A stretch of 64,000 nt of DNA from Akkermansia muciniphila. Lineage in GTDB: Bacteria > Verrucomicrobiota > Verrucomicrobiia > Verrucomicrobiales > Akkermansiaceae. Positions 8,964 to 18,959 of the stretch are shown piece after piece. The notes under the pieces were generated by a model. The model saw only the letters and a list, made by a program, of their open reading frames with translations. It made no database searches and was not told the DNA's origin. The number at the start of each line of letters is the position of its first letter. The stretch's first letter is position 1. The position numbers and the translations under genes were made by a program. The stretch lies in contig SFDX01000001.1 of assembly GCA_004557455.1 (NCBI GenBank), positions 59,581 to 123,580 on the forward strand. Direction: 5' to 3'.

Positions 8964-10514
8964 ATGTTCACACTCTCTCTTTCGGAACGCAGGCTTCATC
9001 TTGCGAGTCTGCTCTACCTTAGTTTTCCCTGTATTCTCTTTCTCATCGGTTGGGTCACCCCTTGGCTGACACTGCCGCTTATCGCGGCCATTGTATTCAC
9101 AATCATCAGGGGCACCCGACATACGGGAGATGTATGGCAAATTCGGCCACATCAAGCACTTCTTTTGTTGCTGGTATTTTTCATTGTGGCTCTACCTCTG
9201 CTCACAACCGGATTAGCAGGAGGATACAATACCGCGTGGGATATCAGCGTCTTTCGACAGGCAATGTATCGGAATCTCATCGATGCGCCTTGGCCCATCA
9301 TCCTTCCTGATGGCAGAGAACTCACATACTATATCGCCGGCTTTCTGCCTGCGGCTATGGCAAGCCGTTTGGTATCCAATACAGATATCCAGCAGTGGAT
9401 CCTTTTACTCTGGTCCAATGTAGGCACATTTTTGGCCTTGCTGTATTTTTTTCACAAACGTAAACGTATATCTTGGCTACTCGTCCTCTTTTTCCTCTTC
9501 ATGTCGGACCCGGCATGGTATTTCTACTGTGGTACACACTGGTTTTCCAGCGCACTGAGGTACATAGCCCATTTGGCTGCTCAACCCGAATGGGGTGGTT
9601 ATGACATTGCTCTGATAGCCGACTGGCCCACATTCCAAACGATCAATTCCTACCAGGTAACAGCATGCGCCTTCAACTCGCTGACTCCGACGCTTCTTGT
9701 CTTTGCCATAGCACAGCATGTAAAGCGTAATGCTCCGTATATTCTTCCTCTATCTCTTGCCCTATTAACTATGCTCTCACCACTCGGAGCCATAGGCTGC
9801 GCACCCTTTGCCGCCATAGCCTATTTTCGAGTATTGCAGGCTGAAAAAGAACGTCCATGGCTACGCGCCTCCTTATGGCTGATAGCCCCCCTTTCTATAG
9901 TTTTCATCAATTTCATCTACTTCACACGAGGTAATGCCTCTACCGCAGTCTGTTTTCCCGCAGCTGTGTGGGGATTGTTTCCTTTCCTGATTGTCTATGC
10001 CCGAATTCTGGTGACAGCAGTCCTCTTTGTTCTACCCTTTGTGCACAAAATTCGCCAGGACAAAGCACTACTGACGACACTGATATGCATAGTGGCATTT
10101 CCTCTGATCTATATAGGGTCTTCTCGGGAATTGGATGCCGTACACTTCAACGAGCTATGGCTGAAGAATTATCCTATCTACGCCTTCGAATTCGCTACTG
10201 CCCTGTCACTTTATTGGAAAGAGGCAAACTTCACGAAATACTTCTGGCTGTTTTGGAGTACTTTTATAGCCGCGCTATTCCTCTACGGAGCCTGGATCGG
10301 ATACGATCCAGACTTAAAGGTAAGAGACGAATGGAACGGACACATCTGTCACATGAAGCCCATCATGCAGCAGAAAATTCCCAATACTCACTCTCCTGCG
10401 ATTAACGGGATTCTACTGAACAGGGACGGAGAATCGGAAGATTCGTTCCCCGGTTGTTTGCTGCCAAAGGCTCCCGGGTGTGACTACTCACGTCCGCCCG
10501 CTGAGCAGAAGTAA
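8964..10514 (+). CDS. Polytopic membrane protein, possible GT-C glycosyltransferase
   Basis: A 516-residue integral membrane protein with roughly ten hydrophobic segments spread along its length. An early hydrophilic loop (AWDISVFRQAMYRNL, then LPDGRELTYYIAGFLPAA) resembles first periplasmic loops of GT-C enzymes that use lipid-linked sugars, but I do not recognise the family. Its codons are noticeably more AT-rich than those of neighbouring rho and gdhA, suggesting transfer or weak expression. It starts 44 bases after rho and could be read through from it. Function is unassigned; only membrane location is well supported. Confidence 0.6.
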   Translation: MFTLSLSERRLHLASLLYLSFPCILFLIGWVTPWLTLPLIAAIVFTIIRGTRHTGDVWQIRPHQALLLLLVFFIVALPLLTTGLAGGYNTAWDISVFRQAMYRNLIDAPWPIILPDGRELTYYIAGFLPAAMASRLVSNTDIQQWILLLWSNVGTFLALLYFFHKRKRISWLLVLFFLFMSDPAWYFYCGTHWFSSALRYIAHLAAQPEWGGYDIALIADWPTFQTINSYQVTACAFNSLTPTLLVFAIAQHVKRNAPYILPLSLALLTMLSPLGAIGCAPFAAIAYFRVLQAEKERPWLRASLWLIAPLSIVFINFIYFTRGNASTAVCFPAAVWGLFPFLIVYARILVTAVLFVLPFVHKIRQDKALLTTLICIVAFPLIYIGSSRELDAVHFNELWLKNYPIYAFEFATALSLYWKEANFTKYFWLFWSTFIAALFLYGAWIGYDPDLKVRDEWNGHICHMKPIMQQKIPNTHSPAINGILLNRDGESEDSFPGCLLPKAPGCDYSRPPAEQK

Positions 10515-10575
10515 GGGTGGGGCTGCGTTTTCTGCATTGACATCAGCGATGGAACATGCTAGGCTGAAGGCAATC

Positions 10576-11064
10576 ATGAAGGTTAGGAATATGATCATCC
10601 GTTGGGGCGTCTTATTACTGGGGGCGGTTCTCTTGCTGCCTTCGCCGTCACCTGCCGCAACGGAGAAGGACAAGGAGCCGCGGACAGCCAAGAAGGATAA
10701 GGAGGCACAGAAGAAGGAGAAAAAGAAGTCTCGGAAGGAGGCGGAGCAGGAGAAGCAGGCTACGATTCTCTACCAAAAGGAGATGGAAGCCTTGGCAAAG
10801 GCGGACGCAATGCTGGAGACGGTTAAATCTGAGAAGGATGCCAAAGAGGCCGTCAAGAAGCTAACCCCGATGTTTGTTAAGCTCCGCCCGCAATGCTATG
10901 CCTCTGACAAAGAGCTGGAATCCCTCGCCGAGGCACAGAACAAGGTATCTGCTCGCATGACCCGCCTGAGCAAGGAGAAGTATTTCGAGAGTGCCGGCTT
11001 GCAGAAACTCTGGACCATCATCACAGATCCCCTGTCGCGCCGTCGGGAGACCTACATGAAGTGA
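10576..11064 (+). CDS. Secreted Lys/Glu-rich small protein
   Basis: A 162-residue protein with an N-terminal signal peptide (positively charged start, WGVLLLGAVLLLP core, cleavage likely near SPAA). A strongly charged Lys/Glu-rich stretch (about residues 30-65) probably forms a helix or coiled coil, followed by a more mixed helical C-terminal half. No known domain is recognised. The frame is open upstream to 10480 but overlaps the end of the preceding gene; the ATG at 10576 is chosen because the signal peptide begins there. Role unknown; periplasmic location is the inference. Confidence 0.6.
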   Translation: MKVRNMIIRWGVLLLGAVLLLPSPSPAATEKDKEPRTAKKDKEAQKKEKKKSRKEAEQEKQATILYQKEMEALAKADAMLETVKSEKDAKEAVKKLTPMFVKLRPQCYASDKELESLAEAQNKVSARMTRLSKEKYFESAGLQKLWTIITDPLSRRRETYMK

Positions 11065-11073
11065 GGTCGGCCC

Positions 11074-11090
11074 GGAGGCTCCGTTTTTTT
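11074..11090 (+). terminator. Short hairpin with T7 tail
   Basis: A small CGGAG/CTCCG hairpin at 11074-11083 is followed directly by seven T at 11084-11090. The stem is short, so strength is uncertain. Confidence 0.4.
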
Positions 11091-11133
11091 GCGTTCTTTG
11101 CGAGAAAATTCTTTTCTTTTCGCCAATTCGCGC

Positions 11134-11139
11134 TATAAT
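11134..11139 (+). promoter_or_regulatory. gdhA -10 box
   Basis: TATAAT at 11134-11139, about 91 bases before the gdhA ATG. Unlike many genes here, gdhA therefore has a real leader, which includes a GC-rich self-complementary stretch just after the predicted start site. Confidence 0.5.
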
Positions 11140-11230
11140 ACGCGCGGCTGACCGCTCGCGCGCGTGAATACTTGCTGTGGATTTTTCGTCTTTACCTGCG
11201 TCGGGTGAACCCAGCCAAAAGATACAGACA

Positions 11231-12589
11231 ATGTCCGATTATACATCCCGAGTACTGGAGCAGGTTCGCGCCAAAAACGCCGGCGAGCCTGAGTTCCTGC
11301 AGGCCGTTCAGGAGGTTATCTCCACCATCGCTCCCGTTCTCTCCGCTAACAAGAAGTACGAAGACAACTGCATTCTTGAGCGCATCACCGAGCCGGAGCG
11401 TACCATCATCTTCCGCGTGCCGTGGCAGGATGACAAGGGCAACATCCGCATCAACCGTGGTTTCCGCGTTGAGTTCAACAGCGCCATCGGGCCCTACAAG
11501 GGCGGCCTGCGCTTCCACCCCTCCGTCAACTTGGGTATCCTCAAGTTCCTCGGCTTCGAGCAGGTCTTCAAGAACTCCCTCACCACGCTCGCCATGGGCG
11601 GCGGCAAGGGCGGTTCCGACTTCGACCCCAAGGGTAAGAGCGACATGGAGGTGATGCGTTTCTGCCAGAGCTTCATGACGGAGCTGCAGCGCCACATCGG
11701 CCCGGATACCGACGTGCCCGCCGGCGACATCGGTGTGGGCGGTCGCGAGATCGGCTACCTCTTCGGCCAGTACAAGCGTCTGCGCAATGAGTTCACGGGC
11801 GTGCTCACCGGCAAGGCCCTCAACTGGGGCGGCTCGCTCATCCGCCCGGAGGCGACCGGTTACGGCTGCGTCTACTTCGCACAGGAGATGCTTGCTACCA
11901 AGAACGATGACCTGCAGGGCAAGGTCTGCGTGGTCTCCGGTTCCGGCAACGTGGCCCAGTACCTCGTCGAGAAGCTCAACCAGCTCGGCGCCAAGGTCGT
12001 GACCATGTCCGACTCCAACGGCTACATCTTCGACCCGGAGGGCATCAACGCCGAGAAGCTCGCTTGGGTCATGGAGCTCAAGAACGTGCGCCGCGGCCGC
12101 ATTCGCGAGTATGCCGAGCACTTCAAGGGTGCCCAGTACTTCGAGGGTCAGCGCCCCTGGAGCGTCCCCTGCGACTGCGCCTTCCCCTGCGCCACGCAGA
12201 ACGAAATCAACGGTCAGGAGGCCGCCACCCTCATCAAGAACGGCTGCAAGCTCGTGGCCGAGGGTGCTAACATGCCCACCGACCTCGACGGTATCAACAA
12301 CTACTTGGCTGCCAAGATCCTTTACGGGCCGGCCAAGGCCGCCAATGCCGGCGGTGTCGCTACCTCCGGCCTCGAGATGGCTCAGAACAGCCAGCGCCTC
12401 AACTGGACCTCCGAGGAGGTTGACGCCAAGCTCCACTCCATCATGGTCAACATCCACCGCAACGCCTACGACCACGCTCGTGAGTTCTCCGGCGACTGCA
12501 CGGCGGACTTCACCAACTACGTTGCCGGTGCCAACATTGCCGGCTTCGTCAAGGTGGCCGACGCCATGATCGACCAGGGCTTGGTCTGA
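11231..12589 (+). CDS. gdhA: NADP-type glutamate dehydrogenase
   Basis: A 452-residue hexameric-type glutamate dehydrogenase that makes glutamate from 2-oxoglutarate and ammonia. Visible family motifs are the substrate-binding GPYKGGLRFHPSVN, the catalytic LAMGGGKGGSDFDPKGKS with its active-site lysine, DVPAGDIGVGGREIG, and the dinucleotide fold GSGNVAQY. The motif set and length match the anabolic bacterial enzyme of the E. coli GdhA class. The ATG at 11231 (MSDYTSRVLEQV) is preferred to an upstream in-frame start at 11177, which would add an unrelated N-terminus. Codon use is strongly biased toward C-ending codons, as in highly expressed genes. A strong terminator follows. Confidence 0.93.
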   Translation: MSDYTSRVLEQVRAKNAGEPEFLQAVQEVISTIAPVLSANKKYEDNCILERITEPERTIIFRVPWQDDKGNIRINRGFRVEFNSAIGPYKGGLRFHPSVNLGILKFLGFEQVFKNSLTTLAMGGGKGGSDFDPKGKSDMEVMRFCQSFMTELQRHIGPDTDVPAGDIGVGGREIGYLFGQYKRLRNEFTGVLTGKALNWGGSLIRPEATGYGCVYFAQEMLATKNDDLQGKVCVVSGSGNVAQYLVEKLNQLGAKVVTMSDSNGYIFDPEGINAEKLAWVMELKNVRRGRIREYAEHFKGAQYFEGQRPWSVPCDCAFPCATQNEINGQEAATLIKNGCKLVAEGANMPTDLDGINNYLAAKILYGPAKAANAGGVATSGLEMAQNSQRLNWTSEEVDAKLHSIMVNIHRNAYDHAREFSGDCTADFTNYVAGANIAGFVKVADAMIDQGLV

Positions 12590-12612
12590 TCCCCGGCAAC
12601 ATTCTCTTACCA

Positions 12613-12645
12613 CCCGCCGCAGCCATTCCCGCTGCGGCGGGTTTT
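12613..12645 (+). terminator. Rho-independent terminator of gdhA
   Basis: An 11-base perfect stem (12613-12623 with 12631-12641) and a 7-base loop, followed by TTTT. Confidence 0.8.
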
Positions 12646-12692
12646 CAGTAATCAGTCGATCGATAAAAAATATCGCATGGCTCATTTTTTAC

Positions 12693-12720
12693 TTCAACTG
12701 CACCTACTATGTGATATAAT
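12693..12720 (+). promoter_or_regulatory. Promoter of the addB/addA-like pair, leaderless
   Basis: TATAAT at 12715-12720 ends six bases before the ATG at 12727; a weak TTCAAC at 12693-12698 could be the -35. The message would begin at the start codon. Confidence 0.55.
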
Positions 12721-12726
12721 AAGGGC

Positions 12727-15687
12727 ATGAATACAGAGATACGCGAGTTCTTGGGATGGAGTGAGCCGGCGGTGGAGACGACGGCGAGGCGGTTGTTGGA
12801 AATGGGAGCGGTAGAAAGGGGGAGGTGTATGGTACTGGTACCGACGCAGGAGAGTGGGCGAAGGCTGAGAGAGAGGATAGCCGAAATGAGAGAAGGCGGG
12901 GCGGTATTGATGCCGAGAATCAGGCTCGTGACGCAGCTGCAGGGGATAGATGAAGAGACGGCGGATGCCTTGGAGACGGAGGCGGTTTGGCTCGAGGTCT
13001 TGCGAGAGGGGGTAGAGGACGGACGGTGGGGCGGGCTGTTTCCCGTGGTACCGAAATGGGAGGACCGATGCTCTGAATGGCGCCGCGGAGTGGCTCGGCA
13101 ACTCATGAAGGTGCGCTATGATTTAGCAGAAGCCGAGGTGAGTCCGGAGGATGTCGTGCAGGAGTTGGGCAAGCCCGGGGCACCCTGGGGGCAGGAGGCC
13201 GAGGAGCGCTGGATACAGCTCTGCGAACTGTTCCGATGTGTGGATAACGCCTTGGTTGCTCGGGGCAAAAAGCCGCAGGGAGCCCGAACAGAGCCACAGC
13301 TCCCCCCCGGGACGGAACAGGTTATTCTGGCAGGTCTACCACAGGTGTCCCCCGCCACACGCCGCCTCCTGCACCTGCTGATGCAGCGGGGAGTATGCGT
13401 GCGGGTATGGGTCATCGCGCCGCAGGAATATGCCAACCGCTTTGATGCCTTCGGCGAACCGCTTCGCGCCTATTGGCAGACCTGTACCATTGACATTCGC
13501 GACGAGCAGATTCACGTGGTGCCGGACGAGTATGACGCCGCCATCTGCGCCCTGAATTGCATGGCAGAAGAACGTCAACAAAGCGAGAGCTCCGCAACCT
13601 ATACCACGGCGAACATCGCCCTCGGCACCTGCGATGCACGCTTCACCCCCTCCCTGCGAGCCGAGTTCGGTCGGCAGGGCCTACGCGTCATGGATCCTGC
13701 GGGCAGACTCGCCTCCGGAACGGCGCCTGTATTGCTCGCCCGGCAGCTTCTCGAAGCCACCCGCACACCTAACCGAGCAGCCGCCTACCTTGCCCTGCTG
13801 CGCAACCCGATTCTTCAATGCGCATTCGGCTTGAAATCCCCCCGAAAACTCGACGTGATGCTGGACTGGATCACGAAAACCCTGTATCCCGACAGCAGGG
13901 CCAACCTCCATAAGTACCTTTGCCATCCGGAGTCACTCGAAGGATTCTCCTGCCCGGTTCGCAACGCGAACTTCCGTCCCTATGTCGAGCAGGTAGAGGC
14001 ATCGGTGCGGCACGCATGTGAAGGCAACACCGCCGAACTTCTCGAAACGCTCGGCCAACGGCTCACCGAACAATCAAACGACAGCCCGTACGGCCAAATG
14101 CTGCGTCGAGTCGCCGAACGCTACACCGAAGTTGCACGTCTCGTCACAGAACACCCTACTCTGGCCTCCGCCGAGGAAGCGACAGGACTTCTTCTCGAAA
14201 GCTTGGCAAAACTCCCCGCCCCCACGGAAGAGCGCTCCGACACCGTGTTGGACGCAAACGGCTGGTTAGAGCTTATTTTCGCCCCCGGCGGGCACCTGTT
14301 GCTCACGGGGCTGCACGACGGCTGTGTACCGGAGGAATCCACCCCTAACGCCTACCTACCCGACAGCCTCTGTGAGCACCTGGGACTCAACTGCCGAGCA
14401 CGCCGCACCACCCGAGACAGTTATCTGCTCACCATGCTGATGAACAGCCACAGACGCACAGACATCATCATCGCACGCAGCCTCAGCACCGGCGACAGCG
14501 TCTCCGCCTCCTCCCTTCTCATCCGCTGCCGCGACCGAGAGCTGCCGCAACGCGTCAATAAACTCTTCCGTGAGGTCGAAACCCGCCGTCTGATGCCCGC
14601 CTTCGAACGCGGCGAATGGTTTGTCCGCGACCTCGCCGATATTCCCGTTTCGGAACGAACCTTGGTCGATGCGGAACACCCCAATCCCTGGAGTTCGCAG
14701 GACAAGCCCTTCTCCCCCAGTATTCTGAAAGAATTTCTTGCGGACCCACTCGTCTTCTGGCTCAGTAAACTCTACGGGTTAGACGCCTACAAGGCCTTTG
14801 ACAGCGAATCCACCCTCCTGCGCCCCAACGACGCGGGGAACCTGCTGCATGATATACTCAAAAAAATCGGCGACCGATTCCCCACCTCGGACGGCGCCAC
14901 GGAAGAAACCATACGCGAAACCTGCCTGGACCTACTCGCCGCAGATTGCAAGCGGCTCTTCGGCGAGCAAATAGCCGTTAACCGCATTCCTCAATACGAA
15001 AACATGCAGGCTGTTCTCCGGGACTTTGCCGCCATCTACTACAAAGATCTTGCGGACGGATGGACGACACGCGCAACCGAGACCACGGCGGAATTCAGCC
15101 TACCTGATAAAGAGACGGGTACGGCCTATCCGTTCTCCATGCGCATCGACCGTCTGGATTATCACCCCGGGAAAAACATCTACCGCGTCATTGACTACAA
15201 AACCGGCAAAAGTGAGACACCGTATGAGAAACATCTCAGGAAGTTAGACGCGGACGAGATCAACCTCTATGGGAAACACTTACCGGAGTTCCCCCCCGCA
15301 TGTCTCATTCCGCCCCAAAAAGGCAACAGAAAGCCGACGGAGTCCGTACACGCGTGGAAGGAGTTGCAATTACCCCTCTACGCCGAATATGTGCGTCGAT
15401 GTGTCGCCGATGACGGAACCAAACTCCCGGAAACAGCATACATGGTTCTCTCCCTCAATGAGAAAAAAGCCGAGTTAAGCTCATGGCCGGAATACGACAC
15501 GGAGGCCCACGACAGCGCCATGGAATGGGCACTTCTCGCCGCCCGACACATCAGCCGCGGCACCTGCCTGGTAAGTGCCGAGATGCTCACCCTGAAGAAA
15601 GCGGCCCGTTACGGACAAAAATTTGCCGATATCCACGACCTGGCCCCGGACGGCCTGCGCCGCCTCCTGAACCTTACCAACGACTAA
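12727..15687 (+). CDS. AddB-like exonuclease subunit, PD-(D/E)XK family
   Basis: A 986-residue protein resembling the AddB/RexB side of helicase-nuclease complexes that process double-strand breaks. The N-terminal two thirds look like a degenerate superfamily I helicase fold without a clear Walker A. The C-terminal part carries a RecB-type nuclease: RIDRLDYHPG then VIDYKTGKSE (roughly residues 805-826), with the D...DYKTGK catalytic core. The next gene, starting 14 bases after its stop, encodes the AddA-like helicase, as expected for an addB-addA operon. Whether it recognises a Chi-like site cannot be told. Confidence 0.75.
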   Translation: MNTEIREFLGWSEPAVETTARRLLEMGAVERGRCMVLVPTQESGRRLRERIAEMREGGAVLMPRIRLVTQLQGIDEETADALETEAVWLEVLREGVEDGRWGGLFPVVPKWEDRCSEWRRGVARQLMKVRYDLAEAEVSPEDVVQELGKPGAPWGQEAEERWIQLCELFRCVDNALVARGKKPQGARTEPQLPPGTEQVILAGLPQVSPATRRLLHLLMQRGVCVRVWVIAPQEYANRFDAFGEPLRAYWQTCTIDIRDEQIHVVPDEYDAAICALNCMAEERQQSESSATYTTANIALGTCDARFTPSLRAEFGRQGLRVMDPAGRLASGTAPVLLARQLLEATRTPNRAAAYLALLRNPILQCAFGLKSPRKLDVMLDWITKTLYPDSRANLHKYLCHPESLEGFSCPVRNANFRPYVEQVEASVRHACEGNTAELLETLGQRLTEQSNDSPYGQMLRRVAERYTEVARLVTEHPTLASAEEATGLLLESLAKLPAPTEERSDTVLDANGWLELIFAPGGHLLLTGLHDGCVPEESTPNAYLPDSLCEHLGLNCRARRTTRDSYLLTMLMNSHRRTDIIIARSLSTGDSVSASSLLIRCRDRELPQRVNKLFREVETRRLMPAFERGEWFVRDLADIPVSERTLVDAEHPNPWSSQDKPFSPSILKEFLADPLVFWLSKLYGLDAYKAFDSESTLLRPNDAGNLLHDILKKIGDRFPTSDGATEETIRETCLDLLAADCKRLFGEQIAVNRIPQYENMQAVLRDFAAIYYKDLADGWTTRATETTAEFSLPDKETGTAYPFSMRIDRLDYHPGKNIYRVIDYKTGKSETPYEKHLRKLDADEINLYGKHLPEFPPACLIPPQKGNRKPTESVHAWKELQLPLYAEYVRRCVADDGTKLPETAYMVLSLNEKKAELSSWPEYDTEAHDSAMEWALLAARHISRGTCLVSAEMLTLKKAARYGQKFADIHDLAPDGLRRLLNLTND

Positions 15688-15701
15688 GCTCATTACCCGA
15701 C

Positions 15702-18700
15702 ATGAAAACAACTTACCGAGTCACCGGCACCCTCATTTCCGCCTCCGCCGGCACGGGAAAAACCTACCAACTGGCGCTCCGCTTCGTCGCTCTCCTCTGC
15801 CTCGGGGTTGATGCAGCCTCCATTGTAGCCCTCACCTTCACCCGCAAGGCAGCGGGTGAATTCCGAGACCGCATTCTGTCACGCCTGGCAGAGGGCGCAG
15901 AGTCCCCGGACAAGGCGAACGCTCTGGCAGAAGCCGTCCGAGGACTCTGGAACGGAGAAAACGGTCTCCCTGCTTTGTTGGAGGAAGGAACGCCCCCCGA
16001 GAGCACGCCCATGGGACAAGCCGAAGACCTGCAGCAGTACTTCTGCGACCTGCTCAAGAAGATGGTCGATCGCTTCTCCCAGCTCCAACTCTGCACCATG
16101 GACAGCTTCTTCACGAGGCTGGTGAACCTGCACGCCGAGGACTTGGGAACGGGTACTCCCGCCGTCATTATGGGAGCCGCGGAACAGGAGGCACGCGAGC
16201 ACGCCATCCATGCCCTTTGCCGCGAAATTGAAGAAGAGGGAGACGAAGCCGTCCGGTGCTTCCTTGACAACTTCCGCACAGCCTCCCCCAAATCCCCGGT
16301 CGATCCGGTAGGAACCATACGCGAACTCCTCAAGGAATACCACGACCTCTATCTGCAGAACTGCAACGAACAACCGTGGAACAATCCTCCCGCGGACCTA
16401 CCCGAGGAGGCCATACGCCCCCTGACCTCGGAGGAACTCGATAGCTTCGAAGAGCAGATCTGTGACCTGAGTTCTCAGAAGGAAGACAGGCTGGGACTGG
16501 GAGAAAACTCTATCAGGAACATCACCGTCAAGGTTCGCGAGCACAAGTTTGACAAAACGCGTGATACTGTTATCAAGGCCATCAGCAAACCGGAGAACAG
16601 AGGAAAGCGACTGGCCCAAATCGTCAACCAACTCTACCGGCGGGAGCAACTCGATGCCCTTTACCACGCGCAGCAGCAGACACGCGCCATCTTTGCCCTG
16701 ATGGAGCGCTTCGAACAATGCTACGAGCGCGAGGTGCGCTCCCGTGGCCTTTTCACCACAAACGACTACACCCAAAAGGCCATGCAGCTTATCAGCGACA
16801 GCGACAGCCTGAATGACCTAACCTTCCGACTGGACAACAAAATCATGCACTGGATGCTCGATGAGTTTCAGGACACAAGCCGCATGCAGTGGATGGCCCT
16901 CAGCCCGATTCTCAACAACATCGTTGAACAACGAGAAACCCCGGATCAGAAAGCACTCGACCACAGCATCTTCATTGTCGGCGATGACAAACAAAGCATC
17001 TATGGCTGGCGCAATGCCACGCCCGAGATATTCCGCCGCCTGCGCAGCGGTAATACCCCGCTTTCCGAATATCTGCAGAAAGCCCAACTGACCGTCAATC
17101 GGCGTTCAACACAGGAGGTACTGGACTTTGCCAACCTCGTCTTTGCAAAGGAAGACCGCCGCTTTTGGCCGCAGGCAGAGGCATACAACAAAAAGCAACA
17201 CGGTTATGTCTGTATGCGGCGCCTGCCGAGAGGCAACACAGGCAAAGAGGCCCTGTGGGAACGCACCGTCGACATTATTTGCCGACTTCCCATCCGCGAA
17301 AAACGCATGAGCGTCGGCATCCTCTGCCGTGGGAACACGGAGTGCGAGGCCATCTACCGCCTCCTCCGCAGCCGCTGCCCGGAACTGCCCTCCATCCTGA
17401 TTAACGACATACTCATCGGCACGGATTCCCCGCTGGGGCAGACGCTCCGGGCATTGTTCAAGTGGCTGGGGCATCCGCTGGACACCTATTGCCAATCCGT
17501 GGTGAACGCCTCGCCGCTGCACGATTATGCCACGGAGGAGCAATACCGCCGCATGCTCACCATCGTCGAGGAGCAGGGCTACGCCGCCCTCATGAATGAC
17601 ATCGAGCGCCACCTGAACAACCAGAACCTGCAACTGAGCACTTTCCAGGGCGAGCGCCTGCGAGACTGGCTGACCGCGGCAGCTCAATTCGACTCTGACG
17701 GGGGCGGCACCATTGATGAATGGCTGAACTTCATCGAACAACTGACACGCAAGGAAAACCCGCCCCGAGCCTGTGTCCAAGTCTCCACCATGCACAAGAG
17801 CAAGGGGCTGGAGTACGATGTCGTTATCCTCCCCTTCAAATCCGGCACGAGAATCGGGTACACGGAATCAAAGGACGTCACCCCGGATGACATCAACGTC
17901 ATCACCGGGAGAGCCGGCAGTGAACCGGAAAGCGGGCTGAGCAACCTCTTCGTTCCCCCGGCCGATACGAAACTCCTGTTCTGCAAGGCAAGTCCGGAGC
18001 TCCGGTACATGTTGCAGGAGGAGATAGAGAAACACGTCACAGACAACAAAAATCTACTCTATGTTGCCCTCACCCGCGCGCGTTATGCAACCTATATCTT
18101 CCTGGATGACGCCTACCGGAGGAGCAACAGCGCCCTCACCGACGAATCCAACCACAAACGGCTGCAAATGGCCATCGAGGCCCCGGAGATCCGGGAGGCC
18201 ATGGAGCAGGATGAAGAAGTGCTGATGTATGAGACCCCGGGTGGAAATCGGGAGTGGTACCGAGACATTGATTTCGAGGAACGCACCGAGACCGAGACCA
18301 AGGAGCGCGGGCCTCTGCCCGTGAGCGTTCCGCGCCGCAAGCGCCTCCGGCCCTCCACGCATGAGGACGCGCCTAACCAAGCTGACAGAAAGAGCGCCGG
18401 AGTCGGACGCACAGAGGCCTTGGCCTTCGGCACCCGCGTGCACGCCTGCTTGGAGCAGGTGCTGAGCTGGCAGGGAGAGGAAAGCGCCCCCTCATGGTAT
18501 TGCGAACCCTCCGATGAGGCCGAGCAGGCGGCGGCACGTGCCCTGAGAACGCCGGCCATCCGAAGCTTCTTCGAACTGTCCCCCGGCGACTGCGCCTTCA
18601 ACGAGCAGCCGCTGGAATCCGTGTCCGGTTGCGAGTGGGTCTCCGGTGTTATCGACCGCTTTGTCCTGCGTGCCGACGGACGGGTGCAGATTATCGATTA

Positions 18701-18866
18701 TAAAACAGACGCCAACCCCGACACCCTCGACCGCTACCGCGAGCAGATGAACTGCTACCGCCGCATGCTGGCCGCAGCATTGGAGCGCCCGGAGGAGGCC
18801 GTCAGTGTCACCCTTATCTCCATCCCGCGTTCGGGCGAACCGAGCGTTATCACCGCAATCGCCTGA
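15702..18866 (+). CDS. AddA-like UvrD/RecB helicase-nuclease
   Basis: A 1054-residue superfamily I DNA helicase with a C-terminal nuclease, predicted partner of the preceding gene in recombinational repair. Walker A is at the extreme N-terminus (SASAGTGKT), motif Ia is IVALTFTRKAAGEF, Walker B is MLDEFQDTSRMQW, motif III region FIVGDDKQSIYGWR, motif V/VI TMHKSKGLEYDVV and LLYVALTRARY. Near the end, QIIDYKTDANP is the RecB-family nuclease motif. The frame is open far upstream within the preceding gene; the ATG at 15702 is chosen because it follows that gene's stop by 14 bases and begins immediately before the helicase. Confidence 0.85.
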   Translation: MKTTYRVTGTLISASAGTGKTYQLALRFVALLCLGVDAASIVALTFTRKAAGEFRDRILSRLAEGAESPDKANALAEAVRGLWNGENGLPALLEEGTPPESTPMGQAEDLQQYFCDLLKKMVDRFSQLQLCTMDSFFTRLVNLHAEDLGTGTPAVIMGAAEQEAREHAIHALCREIEEEGDEAVRCFLDNFRTASPKSPVDPVGTIRELLKEYHDLYLQNCNEQPWNNPPADLPEEAIRPLTSEELDSFEEQICDLSSQKEDRLGLGENSIRNITVKVREHKFDKTRDTVIKAISKPENRGKRLAQIVNQLYRREQLDALYHAQQQTRAIFALMERFEQCYEREVRSRGLFTTNDYTQKAMQLISDSDSLNDLTFRLDNKIMHWMLDEFQDTSRMQWMALSPILNNIVEQRETPDQKALDHSIFIVGDDKQSIYGWRNATPEIFRRLRSGNTPLSEYLQKAQLTVNRRSTQEVLDFANLVFAKEDRRFWPQAEAYNKKQHGYVCMRRLPRGNTGKEALWERTVDIICRLPIREKRMSVGILCRGNTECEAIYRLLRSRCPELPSILINDILIGTDSPLGQTLRALFKWLGHPLDTYCQSVVNASPLHDYATEEQYRRMLTIVEEQGYAALMNDIERHLNNQNLQLSTFQGERLRDWLTAAAQFDSDGGGTIDEWLNFIEQLTRKENPPRACVQVSTMHKSKGLEYDVVILPFKSGTRIGYTESKDVTPDDINVITGRAGSEPESGLSNLFVPPADTKLLFCKASPELRYMLQEEIEKHVTDNKNLLYVALTRARYATYIFLDDAYRRSNSALTDESNHKRLQMAIEAPEIREAMEQDEEVLMYETPGGNREWYRDIDFEERTETETKERGPLPVSVPRRKRLRPSTHEDAPNQADRKSAGVGRTEALAFGTRVHACLEQVLSWQGEESAPSWYCEPSDEAEQAAARALRTPAIRSFFELSPGDCAFNEQPLESVSGCEWVSGVIDRFVLRADGRVQIIDYKTDANPDTLDRYREQMNCYRRMLAAALERPEEAVSVTLISIPRSGEPSVITAIA

Positions 18867-18924
18867 CACCATTCGCAAGATCGCGCTCCTGTTGCAGCTC
18901 GTGCCGTTTTTCCGCACAGTCGGC

Positions 18925-18953
18925 TTGACAAGGGGGGCGCGGCAGCGTAAAAT
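18925..18953 (+). promoter_or_regulatory. Promoter of GT2 gene, leaderless
   Basis: Perfect TTGACA (18925-18930), 17-base spacer, TAAAAT (18948-18953), then six bases to the ATG at 18960. This is the clearest leaderless promoter in the window. Confidence 0.75.
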
Positions 18954-18959
18954 AATGCC

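Noticed and set aside
11192..12685. Antisense frame of 497 codons opposite gdhA
   Set aside because: Val/Leu/Gly/His-rich shadow of a highly biased gene, running into the gdhA terminator.
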